Source of the DNA: Salmonella enterica subsp. houtenae serovar Houten
Lineage (GTDB): Bacteria > Pseudomonadota > Gammaproteobacteria > Enterobacterales > Enterobacteriaceae
DNA length: 64,000 nt
Direction of reading: 5' to 3'
Assembly (NCBI GenBank): GCA_900478215.1
Contig: LS483478.1
Span: 1,116,001 to 1,180,000 of the forward strand
Below are positions 16,449-24,469 of this stretch, piece after piece. Position 1 is the first letter of the stretch. Each line of letters opens with the position of its first letter. The notes under the pieces were generated by a model, which saw only the letters and a list, made by a program, of their open reading frames with translations, had not been told where the DNA came from and made no database searches. Both the position numbers and the translations under genes were made by a program.

Positions 16449-18428
16449 ATGAGACTTAAGTTGATCGTTAAAAGTTTTGCGCTGGCGGGGCTACTCTCTT
16501 CCACTGCGCTGACACCTTTATTTGCACAGGAAGCCCCAAAAGGTGCCACTGCTTCAACCAAGCAAGCTAATGATGCGCTTTATAACCAACTCCCTTTCTC
16601 TGATAACACCGATTTCACGAATGCCCATAAAGGCTTTATCGCCGCTTTACCTGAAGACGTGATTAAGGGAGAGCAAGGGAATGTCATCTGGAATCCACAG
16701 CAGTACGCTTTCATAAAAGAAGGGGAAAAATCTCCTGACACTGTTAACCCTAGTCTGTGGCGTCAGTCCCAGCTAATCAATATCAGTGGCTTGTTTGAAG
16801 TCACCGACGGCGTCTACCAGATTCGTAACCTTGATTTATCCAACATGACGATTATCGAAGGTAAAGAGGGGATTACGGTTGTCGATCCGCTGGTTTCTGC
16901 GGAAACAGCCAAAGCCGGTATGGATTTGTATTTCAAAAACCGTGGCAATAAGCCTGTTGTCGCCATCATTTATACTCATAGCCATGTTGACCACTATGGC
17001 GGTGTGCGTGGCGTTGTCGATGAAGCGGACGTGAAATCCGGCAAGGTGAAAGTGTATGCGCCTGCTGGCTTTATGGAGGCAGCAGTAGCCGAGAATATTA
17101 TGGCCGGCAACGTGATGAGCCGCCGTGCCAGCTATATGTATGGCAACCTCCTGAAACCAGATGCCTCCGGCCAGGTTGGCGCCGGACTGGGGACGACCAC
17201 CTCTGCGGGGACGGTGACACTGATTGCGCCCACTAATATCATCGATAAAGACGGCCAGAAAGAAGTGATTGATGGCCTGACTTACGACTTTATGCTGGCC
17301 CCTGGTTCGGAAGCCCCTTCGGAAATGCTGTGGTTCATCGAAGAGAAGAAACTCATCGAAGCCGCAGAGGACGTCACTCACACCCTGCATAACACTTACT
17401 CGCTACGTGGCGCAAAAATTCGTGAGCCGTTGCCGTGGTCGAAATATATCAACGAAGCTATAGTGCGTTGGGGTGACAAAGCTGAAATTATTATGGCCCA
17501 GCACCACTGGCCGACCTGGGGTAACGAGAATGTTGTTGGTCTGCTGAAAAGCCAGCGAGACCTGTATCGTTATATCAATGACCAGACTCTGCGCATGGCC
17601 AATGAAGGTCTGACTCGCGACGAAATAGCGGCCAACTTCAAACTACCGGATAGCCTGGCAAAAACCTGGGCCAACCGCGGCTATTACGGCTCCATCAGCC
17701 ATGACGTAAAAGCAACGTATGTGCTGTATCTCGGTTGGTTCGATGGCAATCCGGCAACCCTTGATGAGCTGCCACCCGAAGAAGCGGCCAAGAAATTTGT
17801 TGAATACATGGGCGGTGCCGATGCGATTCTTCAGAAAGCTAAAGCAGACTTTGACCAGGGGAACTACCGTTGGGTTGCTCAGGTGGTGAGTAAGGTCGTG
17901 TTTGCCGATCCAAATAACCAGAATGCACGTAACCTTGAAGCCGATGCGCTGGAGCAATTGGGGTATCAGGCTGAATCTGGTCCATGGCGTAACTTCTACC
18001 TGACCGGTGCGCAGGAGCTGCGTAACGGTGTGGTTAAAGGTCCGACGCCAAATACAGCAAGTCCGGATACCGTTCGGGCGATGACCCCTGAAATGTTCTT
18101 CGACTTCCTGGCTGTACATATCAACGGTGAAAAAGCGGGTAATGCCCGGGCGGTATTTAATATTGACCTTGGCAGCGACGGCGGAAAGTACAAGCTTGAG
18201 CTGGAAAATGGCGTGCTGAACCACACGGCTAATGCTGAAGCGAAAGATGCTGATGCCACGATTACTCTGAACCGTGACACGCTGAATAAAATTATCCTGA
18301 AGGAAGAAACTCTGAAGCAGGCTCAAGATAAAGGAGAAGTCAACGTTACCGGTAATGCTGCGAAACTGGATGAGATGCTGGGCTATATGGACAAGTTTGA
18401 GTTCTGGTTCAATATAGTTACACCATAA
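16449..18428 (+). CDS. Secreted class III alkylsulfatase (SdsA1/YjcS-like)
   Basis: Metallo-beta-lactamase-fold enzyme that hydrolyses primary alkyl sulfates such as SDS to alcohol and sulfate. 659 residues, close to E. coli YjcS (661). Signal peptide ends near FAQEA. THSHVDHYGG is the zinc-binding HxHxDH motif; AAEDVTHTLHN and QHHWPTWG supply further ligands; the C-terminal SCP2-like domain (about 535-655) is present. Frame intact. An unusual prophage cargo placed between P and nin genes, divergent from the diguanylate cyclase; it could protect against detergents or use sulfated lipids. Confidence 0.92.
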   Translation: MRLKLIVKSFALAGLLSSTALTPLFAQEAPKGATASTKQANDALYNQLPFSDNTDFTNAHKGFIAALPEDVIKGEQGNVIWNPQQYAFIKEGEKSPDTVNPSLWRQSQLINISGLFEVTDGVYQIRNLDLSNMTIIEGKEGITVVDPLVSAETAKAGMDLYFKNRGNKPVVAIIYTHSHVDHYGGVRGVVDEADVKSGKVKVYAPAGFMEAAVAENIMAGNVMSRRASYMYGNLLKPDASGQVGAGLGTTTSAGTVTLIAPTNIIDKDGQKEVIDGLTYDFMLAPGSEAPSEMLWFIEEKKLIEAAEDVTHTLHNTYSLRGAKIREPLPWSKYINEAIVRWGDKAEIIMAQHHWPTWGNENVVGLLKSQRDLYRYINDQTLRMANEGLTRDEIAANFKLPDSLAKTWANRGYYGSISHDVKATYVLYLGWFDGNPATLDELPPEEAAKKFVEYMGGADAILQKAKADFDQGNYRWVAQVVSKVVFADPNNQNARNLEADALEQLGYQAESGPWRNFYLTGAQELRNGVVKGPTPNTASPDTVRAMTPEMFFDFLAVHINGEKAGNARAVFNIDLGSDGGKYKLELENGVLNHTANAEAKDADATITLNRDTLNKIILKEETLKQAQDKGEVNVTGNAAKLDEMLGYMDKFEFWFNIVTP

Positions 18429-18432
18429 ATAG

Positions 18433-18460
18433 ATTCCCTGCGGCGTCAATGCTGCAGGGA
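18433..18460 (+). terminator. Hairpin after alkylsulfatase
   Basis: TTCCCTGC and GCAGGGAA form an eight-base stem just after the sulfatase stop. No T run follows, so it may act as a 3' stabiliser or a weak terminator shared with the convergent small gene. Confidence 0.4.
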
Positions 18461-18604
18461 AGTTACTTCAGATAATTCTGTACGTTTTTTATACTCGATT
18501 TTTCCTTCATTCTTTATATCTTGCTTCATCTTATGTATTTGCTGCTGAAGAACATGGCCCTGATACCAGTCAGTTCTGATTCTGTTATGCACAGCCTTTT
18601 TCAT
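18446..18604 (-). CDS. Possible small basic protein (52 aa)
   Basis: MKKAVHNRIRTDWYQGHVLQQQ... is a Lys/Gln-rich helical frame convergent with the sulfatase. An upstream TTG would add 11 residues. No strong ribosome site. Composition and length look protein-like, but I know no family for it. Confidence 0.35.
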   Translation of the reverse strand: MKKAVHNRIRTDWYQGHVLQQQIHKMKQDIKNEGKIEYKKRTELSEVTSLQH

Positions 18605-18678
18605 CAGATGACAGTAACTGGTTGTTGCGTGATTCAATGGCCTGCGAGTCTGGTCAACATGCTTTTCGATGCCGGTTG

Positions 18679-18713
18679 GCCATGATGCCAGTATGGTTAA
18701 CTGGCATCATGGC
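18679..18713. repeat. 14-base perfect inverted repeat
   Basis: GCCATGATGCCAGT, seven bases (ATGGTTA), ACTGGCATCATGGC. It lies 34 bases before the hok-like relic, so it may be the old leader stem of that mRNA; no T run follows. Confidence 0.6.
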
Positions 18714-18746
18714 AGCATAATTTTGCCGGATAAGTCAACCGCAGCG

Positions 18747-18870
18747 ATGTTAATCGTCCTGATTATCATCTGCATCACTGTCACAGTGACTGCACCAGTA
18801 ACGAGGAGAGACTGCGATCGAACCGGCCAGACAGAGAGGAGGTAGTTGTCTTCATTGCTAAGTAAGAGAC
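18747..18870 (+). pseudogene. Hok/Gef-type toxin relic
   Basis: MLIVLIIICITVTVTAPVTR followed by RDC-DRTGQTE resembles the membrane segment and RTGQTE tail of the Hok/Gef toxins. The usual MKQ-K start and the LCEVRI segment are damaged, and the frame stops at 18845; the expected ending (EVVVFIAK-stop, 18838-18864) is in another frame. So several small indels have broken a type I toxin gene. No working antisense partner was identified. Confidence 0.6.
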
Positions 18871-19059
18871 CTTGGGGGATGAATCTCCGTCACCTGTGAT
18901 GTGTCAGACAACCTCAATGTACCCGCACTTAATACCTGCGCCGGCGGTTTTTTTAATGTCCGGGAAATGAGCATGTCAAAAAATAACCAGTTATAAGATT
19001 ATAAATAGTACACAGAGAAAATGTCATTGCATATGGTCAAAAAATAGCCATATTTATTA

Positions 19060-19365
19060 ATGATGATAATTAATAGTCTCCTATATATTCATGGTGAGAA
19101 TGAAGATGCTTTAAAAATGCTCAAGTTCGTTATCTATGGAGACACCGTGAAAAATTTAAATAAAACATTCACTTGTAAATATGCTGTTATTCGCCGTGAT
19201 GACATGACAGTAATTGCTGAAATGGATTTTTTTCCTGACTGCAACAGGTCATTGATGTATCGGGATGGCCGCTATGTCCGGTTTCTGCCGTTGTTGCAAA
19301 ATGACATCATGGGGAGCGATACCCTGATTAATGAGCTGACTATCAGGGCCGGTTATCATGAATAA
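19060..19365 (+). CDS. Phage protein of unknown function (101 aa or shorter)
   Basis: Frame with KTFTCKYAVIRRDDMTVIAEMDFFPD and DGRYVRFLPLLQND, looking like a small beta-rich domain. The start is unclear: ATG 19060 gives 101 residues, ATG 19120 (MLKFVIYGD) gives 81; neither has a good ribosome site. It is the first intact phage gene after the cargo and precedes the nin-like genes. Confidence 0.5.
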   Translation: MMIINSLLYIHGENEDALKMLKFVIYGDTVKNLNKTFTCKYAVIRRDDMTVIAEMDFFPDCNRSLMYRDGRYVRFLPLLQNDIMGSDTLINELTIRAGYHE

Positions 19366-19428
19366 TCATCCTTTGTTATACTCGTCTGCGGGCTGAACTC
19401 CCAATCTACTGCGCCAACGGAGAGAACG

Positions 19429-20031
19429 ATGGCGCATTTACAACTGGTCAAGCAAACCTCATCAGGGCTTCTGCTCCCGGCGACGCCGGAGAGTGGGGAT
19501 TTCCTGCGCTCAGTAAAAATCGGTGAGTGGATACACGCCGATTTTAAGCGTGTCCGCAACTACGCCTTTCATAAACGATTTTTTAAACTCCTTCAGCTTG
19601 GTTTCGACTACTGGACGCCAACGGGCGGCACGGTCACATCGCGGGAACAGAAACTTATCTCCGGGTTCGTTAATTTTCTTTGCGACTCCGCAGGCCAGGA
19701 ATATACCCCGGCCCTTAACGAGGCGGCGGAACAGTACCTCCATAACGTAGCTACCCTGCGAACCGGGGACGTCGCCCTTCTTAAATCTTTTGATGCCTTC
19801 CGGGAATGGGTAACCGTTCAGGCCGGGTTTTATACCGAGCATTTTTATCCGGATGGCAGCCGCGGGCGCCGGGCGAAATCCATAGCATTCGCCAGTATGG
19901 ACGAAACCGAGTTTCAACAGGTCTATAAGGCTGTGCTGAACGTCCTGTGGAATTACATATTACGTCGCAAATTCCGGTCAGCGAATGACGCCGAGAACGC
20001 CGCCGCCCAGCTCATGAGCTTTGCGGGGTGA
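19429..20031 (+). CDS. DUF1367 family protein (nin region)
   Basis: 200 residues, starts MAHLQLVKQTSSGLLLPATPE and holds the WIHADFKRVRNYAFHKRFFKLL segment typical of DUF1367, a nin-region protein of lambdoid phages with unknown role. GGAGA is eight bases before the ATG. Overlaps the next gene by one base. Confidence 0.8.
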   Translation: MAHLQLVKQTSSGLLLPATPESGDFLRSVKIGEWIHADFKRVRNYAFHKRFFKLLQLGFDYWTPTGGTVTSREQKLISGFVNFLCDSAGQEYTPALNEAAEQYLHNVATLRTGDVALLKSFDAFREWVTVQAGFYTEHFYPDGSRGRRAKSIAFASMDETEFQQVYKAVLNVLWNYILRRKFRSANDAENAAAQLMSFAG

Positions 20032-20237
20032 TGGCGATGAAATACTCCTGGTTCCATCATCATGACTGCACAACCGAGCAGGCCGACACGCTGATATCGG
20101 ATTATCAGAAGCGGGGCGTAAGGACAGAAAAGAGCCTGAACCCTGACTTCATTACCTGGACTGTCAGCGCGAAATTACCTGAATATGCACACCGGGTGCG
20201 GACGCCAAAATCCTTACGCCAAAAGGTCTGGGGGTGA
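20031..20237 (+). CDS. Small nin-region protein (68 aa)
   Basis: MAMKYSWFHHHDCTTEQADTLISDYQKRGV..., a short protein often found before ninG in Salmonella lambdoid prophages; function unknown. ATG 20031 overlaps the previous TGA; GTG 20028 is an alternative start. Confidence 0.65.
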   Translation: MAMKYSWFHHHDCTTEQADTLISDYQKRGVRTEKSLNPDFITWTVSAKLPEYAHRVRTPKSLRQKVWG

Positions 20238-20239
20238 AC

Positions 20240-20851
20240 ATGGCTAAATTACCGCGCCGTAAGTGCGCAAACAAAGAATGCCGCCAGTGGTTTCACCCGA
20301 TACGCGAGGGGCAGATCGTTTGCTCGTACCAGTGCGCCAGCGCCGTCGGCAAAGAACAAACCAGAAAAGCTCGCGAAGCCGCGCAACGTAAGGCGCAATC
20401 CCTTCAGCGCGCCGCTGAGAAAAAAGAACGCGCCACCTGGCGCCAGCGGAAAGCCGCGGTTAAGCCGCTGAAGCACTGGATTGACTTGACGCAGCGCGCC
20501 GTAAATGACATTTGCCGCGAAACCGAACTGGCAGAAGGACTCGGTTGCATCTCCTGTGGAACGAAGACGGCGTTCGCATGGCATGCAGGCCATTACAGGA
20601 CTACGGCCGCCGCGGGGCATCTGCGCTTCACTCGCTTCAACATCCATCTTCAGTGTGATGTCTGCAACGTCTACAAATCAGGGAACATCGAAGCATATCG
20701 TACCGCGCTGGTTGAGCGTTACGGTGAGGCGGCGGTGCTGGCACTCGAGAACAATAACACCCCGCACCGCTGGACGGTCGAGGAGCTGAAGGAAATCAGG
20801 CTCGCGGCTCTGGCGGATCTGCGTGCGCTAAAAAAGCTGGAGGCCGCATGA
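20240..20851 (+). CDS. ninG: NinG/Rap recombination protein
   Basis: Structure-specific nuclease of lambdoid phages that promotes phage-plasmid and RecBCD-type recombination. 203 residues: N-terminal Cys cluster (RKCANKECRQWF, CSYQC), a coiled Arg/Lys/Ala stretch to about 75, and the C-terminal HNH-like zinc domain with GCISCG, HAGHY and LQCDVCN. ATG 20240 chosen; GTG 20234 overlaps the previous stop and is possible. The stop overlaps the next gene. Confidence 0.88.
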   Translation: MAKLPRRKCANKECRQWFHPIREGQIVCSYQCASAVGKEQTRKAREAAQRKAQSLQRAAEKKERATWRQRKAAVKPLKHWIDLTQRAVNDICRETELAEGLGCISCGTKTAFAWHAGHYRTTAAAGHLRFTRFNIHLQCDVCNVYKSGNIEAYRTALVERYGEAAVLALENNNTPHRWTVEELKEIRLAALADLRALKKLEAA

Positions 20852-20988
20852 AACCAGAACTGATCGAGATACTCCGCATGCGCTGGCAGCGCCTCCGCAT
20901 TTACCGCCGTCCGGGGTCGGTGTTGGTTGACTACCGCATCCTGCGCAATTTTGTTCGTATTTATCAGTTCACAGGATTTACTCAATGA
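20848..20988 (+). CDS. ylcG: YlcG-family small basic protein
   Basis: 46-residue basic peptide MKPELIEILRMRWQRLRIYRR..., the YlcG type present between ninG and the antiterminator in many lambdoid prophages. Overlaps ninG by four bases and the antiterminator by four, so it is translated in a coupled string. Function unknown. Confidence 0.8.
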   Translation: MKPELIEILRMRWQRLRIYRRPGSVLVDYRILRNFVRIYQFTGFTQ

Positions 20989-21674
20989 ACACTCAATACC
21001 TCCAGTATGTACGTGAGCAGCTAATGGTAGCGACAGCCGATTTAAGCGGGGAGACTAAAGGGCAGCTTTTGGCCTGGCTGGAGAACGCGCAATTCGACAC
21101 GAAAAACTATCCCCGAAAAAAACAGCGTATCTGGGACGAGGAAACAGAAAGCTGGATAACGTTAAATAACCCGCCAATCCCCGGCAAGCAGTCGCTGGCG
21201 AAAGGAAGCGCTATCCCGCTGGTGAAGCCTGTGGAATATTCCACTGCCTCATGGCGCCGGGCGGTTCTTTCACTCGATGAACACTACAAGGCGTGGTTGT
21301 TGTGGAATTACAGTGAGAATACCTGCTGGGAACACCAGGTCGAGATAACACAGTGGGCTTGGGAGCAATTCAGCCAGCAACTGGAGGGTAAGCGGGTAGC
21401 TAAAAAGACTATTGACCGCCTGCGCCAGCTTATCTGGCTTGCAGCGCAGGATGTTAAAGCTGATCTGGCTGGTAAAGATACATACGAATTCCAGGCACTG
21501 GCAGAACTTGCAGGCGTGGCTAAATCAACCTGGACGGAGATATACCTACCACACTGGCTTGTAATGCGTAGCTGTTTTATTAAGCTCGACAGTAGTGCAT
21601 TGATTGCGGTAACACGATCACGTTCACAACAAAAGGCGACAAATTATGTACAAAGTCTTGCAAAACCGAACTGA
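20985..21674 (+). CDS. Q-like late antiterminator
   Basis: 229 residues, helical and basic, of the phage antitermination Q type (ETCWEHQVEITQWAWEQF-like central segment; WLVMRSCFIKLDSSAL near the end). It should let polymerase read past the terminator at 21970 into lysis and head genes. It is the last gene of the PR operon. Position and size are strong support; the exact Q subfamily is not certain. Confidence 0.75.
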   Translation: MNTQYLQYVREQLMVATADLSGETKGQLLAWLENAQFDTKNYPRKKQRIWDEETESWITLNNPPIPGKQSLAKGSAIPLVKPVEYSTASWRRAVLSLDEHYKAWLLWNYSENTCWEHQVEITQWAWEQFSQQLEGKRVAKKTIDRLRQLIWLAAQDVKADLAGKDTYEFQALAELAGVAKSTWTEIYLPHWLVMRSCFIKLDSSALIAVTRSRSQQKATNYVQSLAKPN

Positions 21675-21998
21675 AAAGCATATGTTTTATGTAAATCTGA
21701 TATCGTCGCCATAGCTTCAATCGTCGACCAAACAAATTCAAGCCTCGCCATCGTGCGGGGTTTTCCATTTCTAAGTCTGCCAATCGGTATTTTTTGCGCT
21801 ATGTACAACGCAATACAACCATAGAGCCTTTCAGAAGTGCGTCATTGGGAATTATCAGTATGACTTTTTTCTGCGATGCTATAGTTAATATGGCATTTGA
21901 TAATGCTCTCGATACTGAAAACACTGGGTGGGGATACACCCGTTTCGCAGAGACAACTGCATGACCCATGACCAGTGGACTTCACTGGTCAATTTTTT
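21675..21998 (+). promoter_or_regulatory. Late promoter PR' and leader terminator
   Basis: 324 bases without a gene. TGCTATAGT at 21877-21885 is an extended -10 and a candidate PR'. GACCAGTG-GACTT-CACTGGTC followed by AATTTTTT (21970-21997) is a strong intrinsic terminator, in the place of lambda tR'. Gifsy-1 is reported to encode small RNAs near its antiterminator; I could not recognise one here by eye. Confidence 0.55.
21970..21997 (+). terminator. Late-leader terminator (tR'-like)
   Basis: Eight-base perfect GC-rich stem with five-base loop, then AATTTTTT. About 85 bases after the candidate late promoter and immediately before the tRNA gene. Q-modified polymerase would read through it. 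Confidence 0.8.
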
Positions 21999-22075
21999 CC
22001 GCCATTAGCTCAACTGGAAAGAGCACGGAGCTTCTACCTCTGTGGTTCGGGGTTCGAATCCTCGATGGCGGACCA
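21999..22075 (+). tRNA. tRNA-Arg (anticodon UCU)
   Basis: Full cloverleaf of 77 bases: acceptor CCGCCAT/ATGGCGG, D arm GCTC/GAGC, anticodon stem CGGAG/CTCTG with loop CTTCTAC (anticodon TCT), T arm CGGGG-TTCGAAT-CCTCG, discriminator A and encoded CCA. It reads AGA, a rare host codon. Located in the late leader right after the terminator, so read mainly during late transcription. Confidence 0.92.
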
Positions 22076-22163
22076 GAGAAATACTTCATTGATGATTTAG
22101 TATTTCTAACGCCAACCTGCAATCCCAATAGCTAAACTCCTCTTAAGAAGAGGAGAGATTAGA

Positions 22164-22352
22164 ATGAAAGAAGGCTTCTACTGGATACAGCACAACGGCA
22201 GGGTTCAGGTTGCTTACTACACCCACGGCGTAACCGAGGACCTGGAAACTGGTCAGACTATTATTGGTGTCTGGCATCTGACGCAGGGCGATGACATTTG
22301 TCACAACGGAGAGGCTGAGATTCTGGCGGGACCGTTAGAACCTCCAATTTAA
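22164..22352 (+). CDS. Small late-leader protein (62 aa)
   Basis: MKEGFYWIQHNGRVQVAYYTHG..., an acidic beta-rich peptide found in the same place in several Salmonella prophages; unknown function. GAGGAGAG precedes the ATG. A terminator follows at 22369. Confidence 0.65.
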   Translation: MKEGFYWIQHNGRVQVAYYTHGVTEDLETGQTIIGVWHLTQGDDICHNGEAEILAGPLEPPI

Positions 22353-22368
22353 TACATATTCCATTTGA

Positions 22369-22392
22369 GGCTGCCATTCGGCGGCCTTTTTT
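22369..22392 (+). terminator. Intrinsic terminator before lysis genes
   Basis: GGCTGCC-ATTC-GGCGGCC followed by seven T. It would end unmodified transcription ahead of the holin genes and be passed by Q-modified polymerase. Confidence 0.75.
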
Positions 22393-22438
22393 ATTTCCCC
22401 TCATAACTGAGAGGACCCACACAACCAGAGGGGGATGA

Positions 22439-22828
22439 ATGTCCGAACCTGTATCCAGTGCGACAGTGTTGGCTGGTGGATTAATGGGGGCCAGTGTATT
22501 TGGTCTGGCAACCGGAACCGACTATGGTGTGGTATTCGGCGCTTTTGCCGGCTCGGTATTTTATGTCGCCACGGCAACCAACATCGGACGCATCAGGCTG
22601 GTCGCTTATTTTATCACGTCATTTATTGTGGGAGTGCTTGGCGCCGGGTTGATAGGTACTAAGCTTGCGGCAATAACGCATTATGAAAAACCACTGGATG
22701 CACTTGGCGCAGTGATTATTTCTGCAATGTGTATAAAGTTTCTCACTTTTCTTAACAGTCAGGATCTGAACAGCCTGTTCAGTATTCTTTCTCGTATCAG
22801 GGGAGGGGGATCAAATGGTAGCAAATGA
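22439..22828 (+). CDS. Phage holin (first of two)
   Basis: 129 residues with four hydrophobic segments (AGGLMGASVFGLATG, GVVFGAFAGSVFYVAT, LVAYFITSFIVGVLGAGLIG, ALGAVIISAMCIKFL), matching the Salmonella prophage holin-like family. It would form membrane lesions that release the endolysin. GAGGGGG precedes the ATG. Overlaps the second holin gene by 14 bases. Confidence 0.75.
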   Translation: MSEPVSSATVLAGGLMGASVFGLATGTDYGVVFGAFAGSVFYVATATNIGRIRLVAYFITSFIVGVLGAGLIGTKLAAITHYEKPLDALGAVIISAMCIKFLTFLNSQDLNSLFSILSRIRGGGSNGSK

Positions 22829-23096
22829 CCCTTCTGCAATTCTGAATGCCGTAATTTGTGGGGTTATAGTCATCGTTCTGATGTTTTACCGACGCGGTGA
22901 TGCGACACACCGCCCCCTGATTTCGTTACTGGCCTATGTCATGGTGCTGGTATATGCCAGCGTCCCTTTCCGGTTTGTTTTTGGTTTATATGAATCATCT
23001 CACTGGCTGGTGGTGATGGTGAATATCCTTATCTGCGCCGCTGTGCTGTGGGCTCGCGGTAATGTGGCGCGTCTGGTTGATGCACTGAGGCACTGA
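22815..23096 (+). CDS. Second holin or holin partner
   Basis: 93 residues with three membrane segments (AVICGVIVIVLMFY, LISLLAYVMVLVYASVPFRFVF, VMVNILICAAVLWA), similar in layout to phage holin family 3. It could be the lysis holin or an antiholin to the first. Coupled to both neighbours by overlaps. Confidence 0.72.
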   Translation: MVANDPSAILNAVICGVIVIVLMFYRRGDATHRPLISLLAYVMVLVYASVPFRFVFGLYESSHWLVVMVNILICAAVLWARGNVARLVDALRH

Positions 23097-23722
23097 TGAA
23101 TCAACAACAATTTCAGCAGGCGGCTGGTATTAGCGCCGGGCTTTCTGCGCGCTGGTATCCGCATATTACGGCGGCAATGAGCGAATTCGGTATTACTGCT
23201 CCACTGGATCAGGCCATGTTCATTGCTCAGGCGGGACATGAAAGCGCTGGTTTTACAAGGCTGGTGGAGAGCTTCAACTACAGTATCTCCGGGTTGACCG
23301 GATTCATCCGCGCCGGGAGAATCACTCCAGATCAGGCCAGTACTCTTGGACGAAAAGCCTGTGAGAAGGCGCTTCCGCTCGAGCGACAGCGTGCAATAGC
23401 TAATCTGGTATACAGCAAGCGAATGGGTAACAACGGGCCTGGCGACGGCTGGAACTACCGCGGGCGTGGGCTTATTCAGATCACAGGTCTGAACAACTAC
23501 CGTGATTGCGGTAACGGGATCAAAACTGAGCTCGTTGCCCATCCGGATCTACTGGCACAGGATACGTATGCTGCCCGTAGTGCAGCGTGGTTCTTCGCGA
23601 CTAAAGGGTGTCTGAAATATTCCGGCGACATGGTACGCGTTACACAGATAATCAACGGAGGGCAGAACGGCATCGGTGACAGGCGAGAGCGCTTTGAGAA
23701 AGCAAAATCGGTGCTGGTATGA
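23096..23722 (+). CDS. Endolysin, glycoside hydrolase 19 (chitinase-like) type
   Basis: Muramidase-like peptidoglycan hydrolase of 208 residues. Conserved GH19-type segments: FIAQAGHESAGFTRLVESFNY, RMGNNGPGDGWNYRGRGLIQITGLNNY and INGGQNGIGDR; the Glu in GHES is the catalytic acid. No signal peptide, so release depends on holin. Start overlaps the holin stop; its own stop overlaps Rz. Confidence 0.9.
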   Translation: MNQQQFQQAAGISAGLSARWYPHITAAMSEFGITAPLDQAMFIAQAGHESAGFTRLVESFNYSISGLTGFIRAGRITPDQASTLGRKACEKALPLERQRAIANLVYSKRMGNNGPGDGWNYRGRGLIQITGLNNYRDCGNGIKTELVAHPDLLAQDTYAARSAAWFFATKGCLKYSGDMVRVTQIINGGQNGIGDRRERFEKAKSVLV

Positions 23723-24255
23723 ATCTGTTACCTGCTCTTCTGAAAAGATACTGGTTGCAACTGGTGTTTATTTTGCTGATGGCAGGCGCATTTATCGCCG
23801 GCAACGTCTGGAGTGACAGGGGCTGGCAAAAGAAATGGGCAGATCGCGACAGCGCTGAATTCTCTCAGGAAGTCAACGCCCAGACCGCCGCCCGTATTAT
23901 TGAACAGGGCCGCATTATTGCCCGTGATGAGGCTGTAAAAGATGCACAAGCACAAGCCGCTAAATCTGCTGCCGCTGCTGCTGGCCTGTCTGTCACTGTT
24001 AGCCAGCTGCGTACCGAAGCAAAAAAACTTGCCACCCGCCTGGACGCCGCAAAGCACACCGCAAATCTTGCCGCTGCCGTCAGAAGCAAAACAACCGACG
24101 CCACCGCCGGAATGCTTGCCGACATGCTCGGAGATATTGCAGCAGAAGCTAAACGATATGCTGCAATCGCTGACGAACGCTACCAGGCAGGAATGACATG
24201 TGAGCGTGTCTATGAATCGGTGAGAAACTCAGATAACGGGGGGTTAAATGAATAG
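23719..24255 (+). CDS. Rz: i-spanin Rz
   Basis: Inner-membrane spanin subunit needed to disrupt the outer membrane in lysis. 178 residues with an N-terminal membrane anchor (LVFILLMAGAFIAGNVW) and an Ala-rich periplasmic coiled coil. The Rz1 gene lies inside it in another frame. Overlaps lysin by four bases. Confidence 0.82.
   Translation: MNLLPALLKRYWLQLVFILLMAGAFIAGNVWSDRGWQKKWADRDSAEFSQEVNAQTAARIIEQGRIIARDEAVKDAQAQAAKSAAAAAGLSVTVSQLRTEAKKLATRLDAAKHTANLAAAVRSKTTDATAGMLADMLGDIAAEAKRYAAIADERYQAGMTCERVYESVRNSDNGGLNE
23942..24196 (+). CDS. Rz1: o-spanin Rz1, embedded in Rz
   Basis: 84-residue frame nested in Rz, +1 shifted. N-terminal lipoprotein signal with lipobox LLAS-Cys, then a Pro-rich mature part (PPAWTPQSTPQILPLPS), the hallmark of Rz1. 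The mature lipoprotein would sit in the outer membrane and bind Rz. Confidence 0.82.
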   Translation: MHKHKPLNLLPLLLACLSLLASCVPKQKNLPPAWTPQSTPQILPLPSEAKQPTPPPECLPTCSEILQQKLNDMLQSLTNATRQE

Positions 24256-24469
24256 AGATAATATTGGTCTAATTTCATTTTTGAGCGACAAACTAAAATG
24301 GCTTGATGGAGAACGCATTGCAATTAAGGCTCAACTTTTTGATCTCGGAATCGCAGAACAGAAACGCCGCGATGAAAATGAGGCGGCGTTATATGGAGGC
24401 ATTCAAAAAGCTATTGATGAGATGATGATGAGGAATCTTCAGAAGTTGAAATCAACTCAGCAAGGTTGA
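24248..24469 (+). CDS. Small phage protein after Rz (73 aa)
   Basis: MNRDNIGLISFLSDKLKWLDGERIAIKAQL... looks helical and charged, ending in Lys/Gln-rich residues. Overlaps Rz by eight bases, so probably translated with the lysis genes. Function unknown. Confidence 0.55.
   Translation: MNRDNIGLISFLSDKLKWLDGERIAIKAQLFDLGIAEQKRRDENEAALYGGIQKAIDEMMMRNLQKLKSTQQG

Larger units (their letters stand above)
18605..19059. other. Cargo right border with degenerate sequence
   Basis: About 450 bases holding a 14-base perfect inverted repeat (18679-18713) and a hok-type relic (18747-18870). GCCGGCGGTTTTTTT near 18946-18960 ends in a T run and may be the relic's terminator. The AT-rich remainder (18975-19059) leads to the next phage gene. 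Confidence 0.45.

Noticed and set aside
18900..19060. LexA box or antirepressor operator near the cargo right edge
   Set aside because: No CTGT-N8-ACAG match was found by eye there; CTGTTATGCACAG near 18580 has the wrong spacing.
21999..22075. tRNA as a second attachment site or amber suppressor
   Set aside because: It is internal to the prophage with no duplicated 3' end, and its anticodon is TCT (Arg), not CTA.
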